Source of the DNA: Geobacter sp. | GTDB lineage: Bacteria; Desulfobacterota; Desulfuromonadia; Geobacterales; Geobacteraceae | DNA: 8,697 bases | Assembly (NCBI GenBank): GCA_003857395.1 | Contig: RPRC01000244.1 | Location: forward strand, 1-8,697 | Direction: 5' to 3' | Part shown: positions 1 to 5,980 of the stretch, piece by piece | How positions within the stretch are numbered: the stretch's first letter is position 1 | Layout: every line of letters starts with the position of its first letter | Notes under the pieces: model-generated | Database searches by the model: none | The model's input: the letters and a program-made list of their open reading frames with translations, nothing else | What the model was told of the DNA's origin: nothing | Program-made: the position numbers and the translations under genes

Positions 1-167
1 TATTGGTTTTTAGTTTTCAGTTGAAAGCGAGCGCAAAGTTCAAGGTTCAAAGGTTCAAAGGAACAGGCCCTTTACCTGATAACTAAAAACCAAAAACCAA
101 ATCCACACCCCTTACCCCGCCTTTCCTAATCCTTGATCCGCTCTCGTAATCCGAAATTCGTAACCCC
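1..167. repeat. degenerate heptamer repeat region downstream of miaB
   Basis: No gene is visible here. The stretch is built largely from 7-bp units: TTGGTTT, TTAGTTT and TCAGTTG at 3-23; AAAGTTC and AAGGTTC followed by two 8-bp variants at 35-64; AACTAAA, AACCAAA and AACCAAA at 81-101; and degenerate units such as GTAATCC, GAAATTC and GTAACCC at 146-166. The last unit ends one base before the miaB stop codon. As a by-product, 3-15 and 81-93 form a perfect 13-bp inverted repeat (TTGGTTTTTAGTT and AACTAAAAACCAA), which could fold in the miaB transcript. Short tandem heptamers are known from cyanobacterial genomes as STRR sequences; the comparison here is by pattern only. I see no convincing factor-independent terminator. 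Confidence 0.6.
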
Positions 168-1487
168 CTAAATAACCTCCCCAATCAGCGAGTTCTGGAA
201 GGCTTCGACGATTCGTACCGTGACGATTGTCCCGATCAGGGAGGGATCGGCGGCAATGTTGACGATCCTGTTGCCGCTGGTGCGGCCGAAGACCTGGTCG
301 CCACGCCTGCTGGGACCTTCCACGAGCACTTCCTGAATACTGCCCAGCAGGGCCTGGTTCCGCTCCAGGGTCATGAAATGCTGCCGTTCCTGGAGACGAT
401 CCAGCCTGTCCTGCCTCTCCTTGCGGGTAAGCATGTCGGGAAGTTTTGCCGCCGCTGTCTCCGGGCGCGCCGAATAGATAAAAGAAAAGAGATCGGTGAA
501 GCCGACTTCCTCCATAAGGGAAAGTGTCTCGTTAAAGTCTTCCTCGGTTTCGCCTGGAAATCCGACGATCATGTCCCCCGTGATGGTGATATCGGGACGG
601 GACTTTTTCAGGGCCGCAATCCTGTCCAGATATTCCCGGCGGGTGTAGCCACGGTTCATCCCCTCCAGCACCCTGTCGCTGCCGGACTGGGCCGGAAGGT
701 GGATGTGGCTGCATAACTTTGGAAGTTCGGCAAAGCATTCAATGAGAGCCGGAGAGATATCCTTCGGATGGGAGGTTGTGAAACGGATCCGTTCGATTCC
801 GTCGATTTCCGCGACACGACGCAGCAAATCGCTGAAGCTTGGTTCGTCGACGCTTCTTATGCCATAGGAGTTGACATTCTGCCCCAGGAGGGTCACCTCC
901 TTGACACCAGTTTCAGACAGCTCGCGGATCTCTTGTAAAATCTCACCGGAGCGACGGCTGACCTCTCTGCCCCGCACGTAGGGAACGATGCAGTAGGAAC
1001 AAAAATTGTTGCAACCCTGTATGACGGTTACGAACCGGGCGACACCGCCCGCGGCCTGCTTGCGGGGGAACAGGTCCAAGCGAGTCTCGGGATCGAGAAA
1101 ATCATTCCGGGTAAGCCGCTCACCCCTCTCGGCCGCGCGGACCATGTCCTGCAAAAGGTGCAGGGAGTGTGTTCCAAAGACGAGATCAAGGTAGGGCACA
1201 CGCTTGAGAAGGCGTTCACCCTCCTGCTGGGCAATGCAGCCGCCCACACCGAGGAGAACCTTCTTTTCCCCGTTTTTCAAGCTTTTCAGCCGTCCCAGTT
1301 CACTGAACACCTTCTGTTCAGCCTTGGCCCTGATGCAGCAGGTATTGAGCAAAATGAGATCGGCTCCTGCTGCACGGTCCGTTTGTTCGTAATCCAGATC
1401 TTTCAAAAGCGAAACTATGGTCTCGGAATCATTGACATTCATCTGACAACCGAAGGTTTGTATGTAAAGCTTTTTTGTGGTAATCAC
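168..1487 (-). CDS. miaB: tRNA-2-methylthio-N6-dimethylallyladenosine synthase MiaB
   Basis: Radical-SAM enzyme that adds a methylthio group to C2 of N6-isopentenyl-adenosine at position 37 of tRNAs reading UNN codons. The 439-residue protein has the full family layout. The N-terminal methylthiotransferase domain carries Cys14 (FGCQMN), Cys50 (NTCC) and Cys84 (GGC), which bind the auxiliary [4Fe-4S] cluster. The radical-SAM motif Cys159-x3-Cys163-x2-Cys166 lies in GCNNFCSYCIVPYVRGRE, a MiaB-type signature rather than RimO or MtaB. A C-terminal TRAM domain spans about residues 372-435. I chose the GTG at 1485-1487: AAAGGG sits 5 bases upstream, and a candidate promoter overlaps the longer TTG-started version (to 1526). 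The gene is divergent from the regulator and looks like housekeeping, unrelated to CO metabolism. Confidence 0.95.
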   Translation of the reverse strand: MITTKKLYIQTFGCQMNVNDSETIVSLLKDLDYEQTDRAAGADLILLNTCCIRAKAEQKVFSELGRLKSLKNGEKKVLLGVGGCIAQQEGERLLKRVPYLDLVFGTHSLHLLQDMVRAAERGERLTRNDFLDPETRLDLFPRKQAAGGVARFVTVIQGCNNFCSYCIVPYVRGREVSRRSGEILQEIRELSETGVKEVTLLGQNVNSYGIRSVDEPSFSDLLRRVAEIDGIERIRFTTSHPKDISPALIECFAELPKLCSHIHLPAQSGSDRVLEGMNRGYTRREYLDRIAALKKSRPDITITGDMIVGFPGETEEDFNETLSLMEEVGFTDLFSFIYSARPETAAAKLPDMLTRKERQDRLDRLQERQHFMTLERNQALLGSIQEVLVEGPSRRGDQVFGRTSGNRIVNIAADPSLIGTIVTVRIVEAFQNSLIGEVI

Positions 1488-1515
1488 GGATACCCTTTGA
1501 TGATAATATCCTCTG

Positions 1516-1545
1516 ATAGTACGCAATTTTTCCCTTTGCCGTCAA
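1516..1545 (-). promoter_or_regulatory. candidate sigma70 promoter for miaB
   Basis: On the minus strand TTGACG (1545-1540) is followed after 18 bases by TACTAT (1521-1516). Matches to TTGACA and TATAAT are 5/6 and 4/6. Initiation would fall near 1509, giving a leader of about 20 bases before the GTG start. This supports the shorter miaB reading frame. The call rests on consensus matching only. Confidence 0.45.
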
Positions 1546-1714
1546 CTGCTTTCCCCATAGATCAGGAAGCTTTCCGGCTGTCATGCCGGAATCAAACAGG
1601 AGTTCAGAGGGGAAAACGAGCCACAACAGGGGATAAGCCACTACTTACCACAATAACGACCGGGCAAGATAATCAAAAAGATACCGCTGGTTGATTGAAA
1701 TACAACCTGAGCAC

Positions 1715-1744
1715 TTGACGCGGAAGGCACTGCTCAACTACACT
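1715..1744 (+). promoter_or_regulatory. candidate sigma70 promoter for the RcoM-like regulator
   Basis: TTGACG (1715-1720, 5/6 match) and TACACT (1739-1744, 4/6 match) are separated by 18 bases. Initiation would be near 1751, about 60 bases before the ATG. No copy of the direct repeat found upstream of cooS is evident around it, so autoregulation is not supported by what I see. Confidence 0.4.
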
Positions 1745-1809
1745 TCAAAGCCGAGCACACGAAGCGGATACCTGGCATAAACCTTCTCCAGGAAGACAGG
1801 AGCAACCAC

Positions 1810-2514
1810 ATGGGCAGCAGCCCGATTCTCAGCATCATCGAAAACATCGAACCCGGCGTGGTAATTCTTAACAACGACCTGTCGGTGTCCCATATCAACC
1901 GGATGTTTCTTTTGATGTTCAGTCACTTCAAGCGGGAACACCTCTTCGAGGGAAACGTGCTGGACTTCCATGATGAGGAAATCCGTCGAAAGATTACCGA
2001 GATGCTCCGCCTGACCAGAGAATCGAAACGTCAGATTCCCCTTTCCCTGAAGATCCTCAAACATGACGGGCTTGACTGCTATTTCCTCATAAAACTTGTC
2101 ACCCTGATGGAAAAGGACATGGCTGATGAAAAGATCTGCGCCCTGTTCTACGATATCACTCCATTTATCACTACGGAAAAAAAGCTGATCCGTATTCCGG
2201 TTACCTCGGGTGACGAAATTCATCTCCTGAAACCGGAAGAAATAGTGTACCTGAAAGCCGATAATATCTATTCGAGGATCAGCACTGACTCCGCCGAATA
2301 CCATTGCGATTTATCCCTTGGCTCCATCGAAAAGCGCCTGGACAAAGAGATATTTTACCGCATCCACCGCAGCTACCTGGTAAACATCACAAAGGTGCGC
2401 AAGGTCCAGCGGGACCGTTCCGAATGTTCCGTTGACGTTCGCGGAACAGAGACCCGCCTTCCCATCAGCAGAGCCAAGCTGCAGGATTTCCTGGTGGAGA
2501 TCGGCTTAAAATAA
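1810..2514 (+). CDS. rcoM: PAS-LytTR transcriptional regulator, RcoM-type predicted CO sensor
   Basis: A 234-residue single-component regulator. Residues of about 5-120 form a PAS domain (IEPGVVILNNDLSVSHIN near the start, LFYDIT at its end), and about 124-232 form a LytTR DNA-binding domain (EEIVYLKADNIYS, FYRIHRSYLVNI). This two-domain order, without a receiver domain, is that of RcoM, the haem-based CO sensor described in Burkholderia xenovorans. His54, in DFHDEEIRRKI, appears to align with the RcoM haem ligand His74; that alignment is from memory. The methionine that serves as the other ferrous-haem ligand in RcoM is not obviously in place; M100 and M104 are nearby candidates. Start: ATG with AGGAG (1798-1802) seven bases upstream. 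It lies 370 bp ahead of cooS on the same strand, which strongly suggests it controls that operon. Alternative: a LytTR regulator sensing another ligand. Confidence 0.8.
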   Translation: MGSSPILSIIENIEPGVVILNNDLSVSHINRMFLLMFSHFKREHLFEGNVLDFHDEEIRRKITEMLRLTRESKRQIPLSLKILKHDGLDCYFLIKLVTLMEKDMADEKICALFYDITPFITTEKKLIRIPVTSGDEIHLLKPEEIVYLKADNIYSRISTDSAEYHCDLSLGSIEKRLDKEIFYRIHRSYLVNITKVRKVQRDRSECSVDVRGTETRLPISRAKLQDFLVEIGLK

Positions 2515-2539
2515 CCTGCAAGTAATCTTTACCGCTCTC

Positions 2540-2588
2540 CCCTGTTCCCTGTTCCCTGTTCCCTGCCCCCTGACCCCTGCCCCCCGGC
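2540..2588. repeat. tandem 7-bp repeat (CCCTGNN)
   Basis: Seven consecutive in-phase heptamers: CCCTGTT three times (2540-2560), then CCCTGCC, CCCTGAC, CCCTGCC and the degenerate CCCCGGC. The repeat starts 26 bp after the regulator stop codon and ends just before the putative operator of cooS. The first copies are identical and later ones decay. Copy number could vary by slippage and would alter spacing upstream of the cooS promoter, though not inside a reading frame. Confidence 0.8.
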
Positions 2589-2592
2589 CCTC

Positions 2593-2621
2593 TCCGTTCA
2601 CTCACAATTCTGACCGTTCAC
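2593..2621 (+). promoter_or_regulatory. candidate LytTR (RcoM) operator upstream of cooS
   Basis: Two 9-bp direct repeats, TCCGTTCAC (2593-2601) and ACCGTTCAC (2613-2621), lie 20 bp apart start to start with an 11-bp spacer. Each fits 8 of 9 positions of the LytTR consensus [TA][AC][CA]GTTN[AG][TG]; LytTR sites usually repeat at 21-22 bp. A third partial copy (GTTCA at 2651-2655) overlaps the predicted -35. The site is about 80 bp upstream of the predicted start point, which suits an activator. Note that published RcoM sites are described as TTNNNG repeats, which this does not clearly match. Assignment to the neighbouring regulator is inference. Confidence 0.5.
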
Positions 2622-2651
2622 AAGCCACACCGGTCATCAGCAAGGAAGCGG

Positions 2652-2680
2652 TTCAAAATGGCCGTGGAATCCGCTATTAT
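2652..2680 (+). promoter_or_regulatory. candidate promoter of the coo operon
   Basis: TTCAAA (2652-2657, 4/6 match to TTGACA) and TATTAT (2675-2680, 5/6 match to TATAAT) have the ideal 17-bp spacing. The weak -35 and the direct repeats just upstream are what an activator-dependent promoter would look like. Initiation near 2687 would give a leader of about 200 bases containing two strong secondary structures. Confidence 0.4.
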
Positions 2681-2706
2681 GAACAAAATTTGCATACTAA
2701 CTTCGG

Positions 2707-2799
2707 CAAGTAAACATCACAACCCTGATGTAGGGGCACGGCGCGCCGTGCCCGATTGGGCGAGGCACGCCCAGTCCCTACCATTGATATGTTTATTTG
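2707..2799. repeat. palindromic repeat element, copy 1 (core 2730-2781)
   Basis: The core starts with GTAGGGGCAC and ends with CCCTAC. It contains a perfect 20-bp palindrome (2734-2753, centred on GGCGCGCC) and a GCCC-GATT-GGGC hairpin (2750-2761). The core sits inside outer imperfect arms: CAAGTAAACAT (2707-2717) against ATGTTTATTTG (2789-2799), 10 of 11 positions paired. A related copy lies after cooS at 4845-4903. It is probably a dispersed, non-autonomous repeat; no transposase is present. In the cooS leader it would form a stable RNA structure. Confidence 0.7.
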
Positions 2800-2811
2800 A
2801 CCCCGGAATAT

Positions 2812-2845
2812 CCGGATTTGCGGCAGGCCTTGCCGCAGAATCCGG
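2812..2845 (+). promoter_or_regulatory. strong hairpin in the cooS leader
   Basis: CCGGATT-TGCGGCA (2812-2825) pairs with TGCCGCA-G-AATCCGG (2831-2845): a 14-bp stem with one bulged G and a GGCCT loop. It ends 27 bases before the Shine-Dalgarno sequence of cooS. No T-run follows, so it does not look like an intrinsic terminator. It could stabilise mRNA, bind a protein, or belong to the adjacent repeat element. Confidence 0.6.
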
Positions 2846-2884
2846 TACAGAACACATCTCAAACTCTCGTGTGGAGGAAAGCAT

Positions 2885-4819
2885 ATGTCTGACGGAACTA
2901 TCCAGAAAAAGGACCTGCGAAGCGCCGATCCCGCTGCCGTGGAAATGCTGCAGATCGCAGATCGTGACGGCATCGAAACCATCTGGGAGAGGCACGAAAA
3001 GCAGCAACCCCAATGCAGCTACGGGCAACTGGGAACCTGTTGCAGAATCTGCTCCATGGGGCCATGCCGCATCGACCCCTTTGGCGAGGGCCCCACACGT
3101 GGTGTCTGCGGCGCGACAGCGGACACCATGGTGGCCCGCAATCTGGCCCGCATGGCAGCGGTCGGCTCCTCTGCCCATTCGGACCACGGCCGCAAGGTGG
3201 CGCAGCTGCTGAAGGCCGTTGCCAACGGCAGCAATAGCGATTATCAGATCACCGATTCGGAGAAACTTTACGCAGTGGCAACCAGGCTCGGCATAGAAAC
3301 AGAAGAACGCTTGCTGATGGATATTGCCGCTGATGTAGCGGAAGCCGCCATCAACTGCTTTGGCAAACAGGATGAGGAGCCGATCATCTTCGCAGAAAAA
3401 TACCTGCCGAAAAAGCGCTTCGAGCGGCTGAAGGCCCTTGAGGAATCACTCTACGAGGCAACTGGTGCAAAAATGGGTTTTCTGCCGCGCGGCATCGACC
3501 GTGAAGCGGTTGATATTCTCCACCGCACCCATTTCGGCTGCGACTCCGACCCACTCTCTCTGGTAGTGCAGTCGGCACGCTGCTCCCTTTCCGACGGCTG
3601 GGGAGGTTCGATGATCGCAACGGAACTCCAGGACATCCTTCTGGGCACCCCAAAGATCCGGCAGATACGGGCCAACCTGGGAGTTTTGGAAGAAGAAAGC
3701 GTCAACCTGGTCATCCACGGCCACGAACCGGTCCTTTCCGCCAAGCTCGTAGAGATGGCGCAGCTTCCGGAGATGAAACGTCTTGCCGAAGAGGTGGGTG
3801 CGAAACGCCTCAATGTTGTTGGTCTCTGCTGCACCGGCAATGAAGTTCTTCTGCGTCAGGGGGTCGGCATTGCCGGAAATGAAGGCCACAGCGAACTGGT
3901 AATCATGACCGGCGCCGTGGATGCAATGGTGGTGGATGTCCAGTGCATCTTTCCGGCCCTGGCAGATCTCTGTTCCTGCTACCATACCCGCTTCATCACC
4001 ACCAGCGAGCAGGTAAAGATCCCGGGTGCCACCCACATCCAATTTGACGAACACCATGCGAACGACATTGCCACAAAAATCATCAAAACAGCCATCGAAG
4101 CCTTCCCCAACAGGAACAAGGCCAAGGTTTACATCCCCGCGCATACGGCAAACGCTATCGTCGGCTTCACTGTGGAAGAGATACTCAAAGCACTTGGCGG
4201 AACCCCCCAACCCCTTATCGATCTGATCGTCAACGGAACGATAAAGGGTGTGGCAGGAATCGTCGGCTGCAACAACGTCAAGGTCCAACAGGACTACTTC
4301 CATCGCACTCTGACGACCGAACTCATCAAACGGGACATCCTGGTTCTCGGCACCGGCTGCTGGGCCGTAGCCGCGGCAAAGGCAGGGCTGATGGACCTTC
4401 CGGCTCAGGAACTGGCCGGCCCCGGACTCAAGGCTGTCTGCCAGCAGCTCGGCATCCCGCCAGTCCTCCATATGGGTTCCTGTGTCGACTGCTCTCGAAT
4501 GCTGAACCTGGCAGGCGGCATCGCCGACCATCTGGGAGTCGATATCTCTGACCTCCCGCTCGTGGGATCGGCCCCGGAATGGGCCACTGAAAAAGCCGTG
4601 GCAATCGGCACCTATTTCATCGCCTCCGGCATTCCGGTTCACCTCTGGCCCATGCCCCCGATTCTGGGCAGCCCCGAGGTCACGAAAATCCTGACGCAGG
4701 ATGTCAAAGGTGTCTTGGGCGGCTGGTTTTTCGTGGAAGAAGACCCGGTCGCGACCGCTGATCAGATGGAACAGATCATCATGGCCAGGCGCGCTGCGCT
4801 TGGTCTTGTAAACGAATAA
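2885..4819 (+). CDS. cooS: anaerobic Ni-Fe carbon monoxide dehydrogenase catalytic subunit CooS
   Basis: Oxidises CO with water to CO2, two protons and two electrons, as a cytoplasmic homodimer. The 644 residues match the usual length (636 in C. hydrogenoformans CODH-II). Metal ligands appear complete: Cys44 and Cys52 for the intersubunit D-cluster; Cys53, Cys56, Cys61 and Cys75 for the B-cluster; the HGHEP motif (278-282), Cys316, Cys354, Cys462, Cys492 and Cys533 for the Ni-Fe-S C-cluster. His98 (AHSDHGR) and Lys570 correspond to proton-transfer and catalytic residues of CODH-II. An extra cysteine, Cys536, sits in GSCVDCSR next to a C-cluster ligand. Start: ATG with GGAGG seven bases upstream (2873-2877). 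No acsB or hydrogenase genes are nearby, so this is the monofunctional type, wired by its neighbours to CooF and a flavoprotein. Confidence 0.97.
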   Translation: MSDGTIQKKDLRSADPAAVEMLQIADRDGIETIWERHEKQQPQCSYGQLGTCCRICSMGPCRIDPFGEGPTRGVCGATADTMVARNLARMAAVGSSAHSDHGRKVAQLLKAVANGSNSDYQITDSEKLYAVATRLGIETEERLLMDIAADVAEAAINCFGKQDEEPIIFAEKYLPKKRFERLKALEESLYEATGAKMGFLPRGIDREAVDILHRTHFGCDSDPLSLVVQSARCSLSDGWGGSMIATELQDILLGTPKIRQIRANLGVLEEESVNLVIHGHEPVLSAKLVEMAQLPEMKRLAEEVGAKRLNVVGLCCTGNEVLLRQGVGIAGNEGHSELVIMTGAVDAMVVDVQCIFPALADLCSCYHTRFITTSEQVKIPGATHIQFDEHHANDIATKIIKTAIEAFPNRNKAKVYIPAHTANAIVGFTVEEILKALGGTPQPLIDLIVNGTIKGVAGIVGCNNVKVQQDYFHRTLTTELIKRDILVLGTGCWAVAAAKAGLMDLPAQELAGPGLKAVCQQLGIPPVLHMGSCVDCSRMLNLAGGIADHLGVDISDLPLVGSAPEWATEKAVAIGTYFIASGIPVHLWPMPPILGSPEVTKILTQDVKGVLGGWFFVEEDPVATADQMEQIIMARRAALGLVNE

Positions 4820-4844
4820 ATTTGTGATTACGATTGAGCAACCC

Positions 4845-4903
4845 GTAGGGGCACCCCCCCGTGGTTGCCCTTGGCTTGGGCAGGCACGGGGGCCTGCCCC
4901 TAC
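4845..4903. repeat. palindromic repeat element, copy 2, between cooS and cooC
   Basis: Perfect terminal arms GTAGGGGC (4845-4852) and GCCCCTAC (4896-4903) enclose a second arm pair, CCCCCGTG (4856-4863) with CACGGGGG (4885-4892), and an inner GCCC/GGGC hairpin (4867-4870 with 4878-4881). It shares GTAGGGGCAC, the GCCC-TTGG-GGGC centre, AGGCACG and CCTAC with copy 1. It fills much of the 165-bp gap between cooS and cooC. A further imperfect hairpin follows (AAACCC at 4906-4911 with GGGTTT at 4925-4930), without a T-run. The structure could protect the cooS 3' end or reduce read-through into cooC. Confidence 0.75.
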
Positions 4904-4984
4904 AAAAACCCTCCCCGCTGGAAGGGGTTTGATAGAGACGACATGCGGTTACTACATGCAAGTCCACCAAACAAGGAATCATCC

Positions 4985-5836
4985 ATGTGTACTGACAAAA
5001 AAAGCTTTCGCGTTGTAATAACCGGCAAGGGCGGGGTCGGCAAAACCACCCTCACCTCCTGCCTTGCCACGGTTTTGGCCCGGGACGGCATCAATGTCCT
5101 GGCGGTGGACGAAGATCCCCAGATGAACCTGCCCTATGCCCTCGGACTCGGCGTGGAGCGGGCCGCGAAGATCGTCCCGCTCAATCTGAACAGCGACTAC
5201 ATAGAGGAAAAGACCGGTATCAATCCGAAGAAAAACAGCTGGGGCTCGATGTTCAAGCTCAACCCGGATGTGGATGATGTGGTGGAGCGCTTCGGCATGA
5301 AGGTGTCTGACAATCTGAATCTGCTCGTCATGGGAACCGTCAAGCAGGCCGGTGGGGGTTGCCTGTGCGCGGAAAACGTACTCCTCGATTCTACGATCCG
5401 CCACCTGGCTCTGAGGGAAAACGAGGGTATTCTGCTCGACACCCAGGCCGGGGTCGAGCATTTCGGCCGGGCCCTTTCCCGGGGCTTCAGTCATTGTCTG
5501 ATCGTTTCCGATGATACTTTCAACGCCTTGCATGTTGCCTGTCACTCGGCGGAACTGGCCCGCCAGATCGCGATTCCCAACGTATCCCTGGTGGTAAACC
5601 GGGCGGGTGACAGGACAGCCGACAAACTTGCCCGCTTCGAAAAAGAAACGGGAAAACCCCTTTCGGAGCTATTTGAGATGCTCTACCTGTTGCCGATCGA
5701 ATCGTGTCTGGCTGAGCTGGAACCCGAAGTAACGAAAATCCTGGAGAATCCTGAAAGCGGCTATGCAGCCGCGGTCACGGCGCTGGCAGCGCGACTCGGA
5801 ACCCCTCACTGCAGCTGTTCCGCCCCAGCGGCATAA
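4985..5836 (+). CDS. cooC: CO dehydrogenase nickel-insertion accessory ATPase CooC
   Basis: MinD/SIMIBI-class ATPase needed to load nickel into the C-cluster of CooS. The 283-residue protein has a deviant Walker A loop GKGGVGKT (14-21) with the signature lysine at 15, DEDPQMN (42-48), and a switch-II-like DTQAG (152-156). The CxC motif Cys126-Leu-Cys128 binds a metal ion across the CooC dimer. I chose the ATG at 4985 (AAGGA seven bases upstream); the open frame extends 40 codons further, but that part translates repeat element 2 and starts without support. The C-terminus ends in a second Cys-rich motif, HCSC (275-278), outside the conserved ATPase core. It follows cooS by 165 bp and is probably in the same transcript. 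Confidence 0.93.
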   Translation: MCTDKKSFRVVITGKGGVGKTTLTSCLATVLARDGINVLAVDEDPQMNLPYALGLGVERAAKIVPLNLNSDYIEEKTGINPKKNSWGSMFKLNPDVDDVVERFGMKVSDNLNLLVMGTVKQAGGGCLCAENVLLDSTIRHLALRENEGILLDTQAGVEHFGRALSRGFSHCLIVSDDTFNALHVACHSAELARQIAIPNVSLVVNRAGDRTADKLARFEKETGKPLSELFEMLYLLPIESCLAELEPEVTKILENPESGYAAAVTALAARLGTPHCSCSAPAA

Positions 5837-5838
5837 TT

Positions 5839-5957
5839 CTAATTCCATATTAAGGCCCTCTCTGCGTTGGCTCGTCTTCGGCTGCTCAACGTACTCTTCA
5901 GTACGCCTCGCAGCCTCAATCCTCGCCGCCTTGAGATCATCCTTGATCTGGAATTAG
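5839..5957. repeat. 119-bp inverted-repeat (MITE-like) element between cooC and cooF
   Basis: Outer arms 5839-5855 and 5941-5957 are complementary at 15 of 17 positions, with CTAATTCCA and TGGAATTAG at the tips. Inside is a nested hairpin: GGCTGC (5880-5885) with GCAGCC (5910-5915), and CGTACT (5890-5895) with AGTACG (5900-5905) around a CTTC tetraloop. The element begins two bases after the cooC stop codon and ends 23 bases before the cooF start. It has no coding capacity, and no clear target-site duplication is visible. It reads as a non-autonomous dispersed repeat, or a structured intercistronic RNA. A -10-like TATAAG lies at its right edge without a properly spaced -35. Confidence 0.65.
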
Positions 5958-5980
5958 TATAAGACATGGGAGATACTTGT

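Larger units (their letters stand above)
1488..1809. other. divergent intergenic region between miaB and the regulator
   Basis: This 322-bp stretch has no supportable gene. It carries candidate sigma70 promoters facing both ways (listed separately) and a 7-bp perfect hairpin, TTCCGGC (1572-1578) and GCCGGAA (1585-1591), with a 6-base loop, just upstream of the miaB -35. The hairpin is not followed by a T-run in either direction, so it is a better candidate for a protein-binding palindrome than a terminator. The middle part (about 1600-1710) shows nothing I recognise. Confidence 0.5.

Noticed and set aside
1..101. CRISPR-like array
   Set aside because: The repeats are 7-8 bp with no unique spacers and no cas genes nearby.
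1158..1694. Plus-strand 178-codon open frame antisense to miaB
   Set aside because: It covers conserved miaB codons on the opposite strand and extends over the miaB promoter; no start signal or recognisable product.
2515..2884. CooA or FNR box upstream of cooS
   Set aside because: I find no convincing TGTCA-N6-TGACA or TTGAT-N4-ATCAA pattern in this stretch.
2658..3212. Plus-strand 184-codon open frame overlapping the cooS start
   Set aside because: It begins in the promoter region, runs through repeat element 1 and then over cooS in another frame, has no Shine-Dalgarno and reads as low-quality protein. cooS is certain.
3446..4642. Minus-strand 398-codon open frame inside cooS, and a 338-codon one inside the flavoprotein gene (6523-7539)
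   Set aside because: Both lie antisense to clearly recognisable genes and show no family features; long antisense frames are common in GC-rich DNA.
2707..4903. Composite transposon carrying cooS
   Set aside because: The two flanking elements are short, diverged and lack any transposase; the cluster order around cooS is typical, so a repeat insertion explains them equally well.
4865..4984. Forty-codon N-terminal extension of CooC
   Set aside because: It translates the palindromic repeat element. The ATG at 4985 has a proper Shine-Dalgarno and puts the P-loop at the normal distance from the N-terminus.
5931..5963. Outward promoter at the right end of the 119-bp element for cooF
   Set aside because: TATAAG (5958-5963) is a good -10, but the only -35-like TTGAGA (5931-5936) is 21 bases away, too far.
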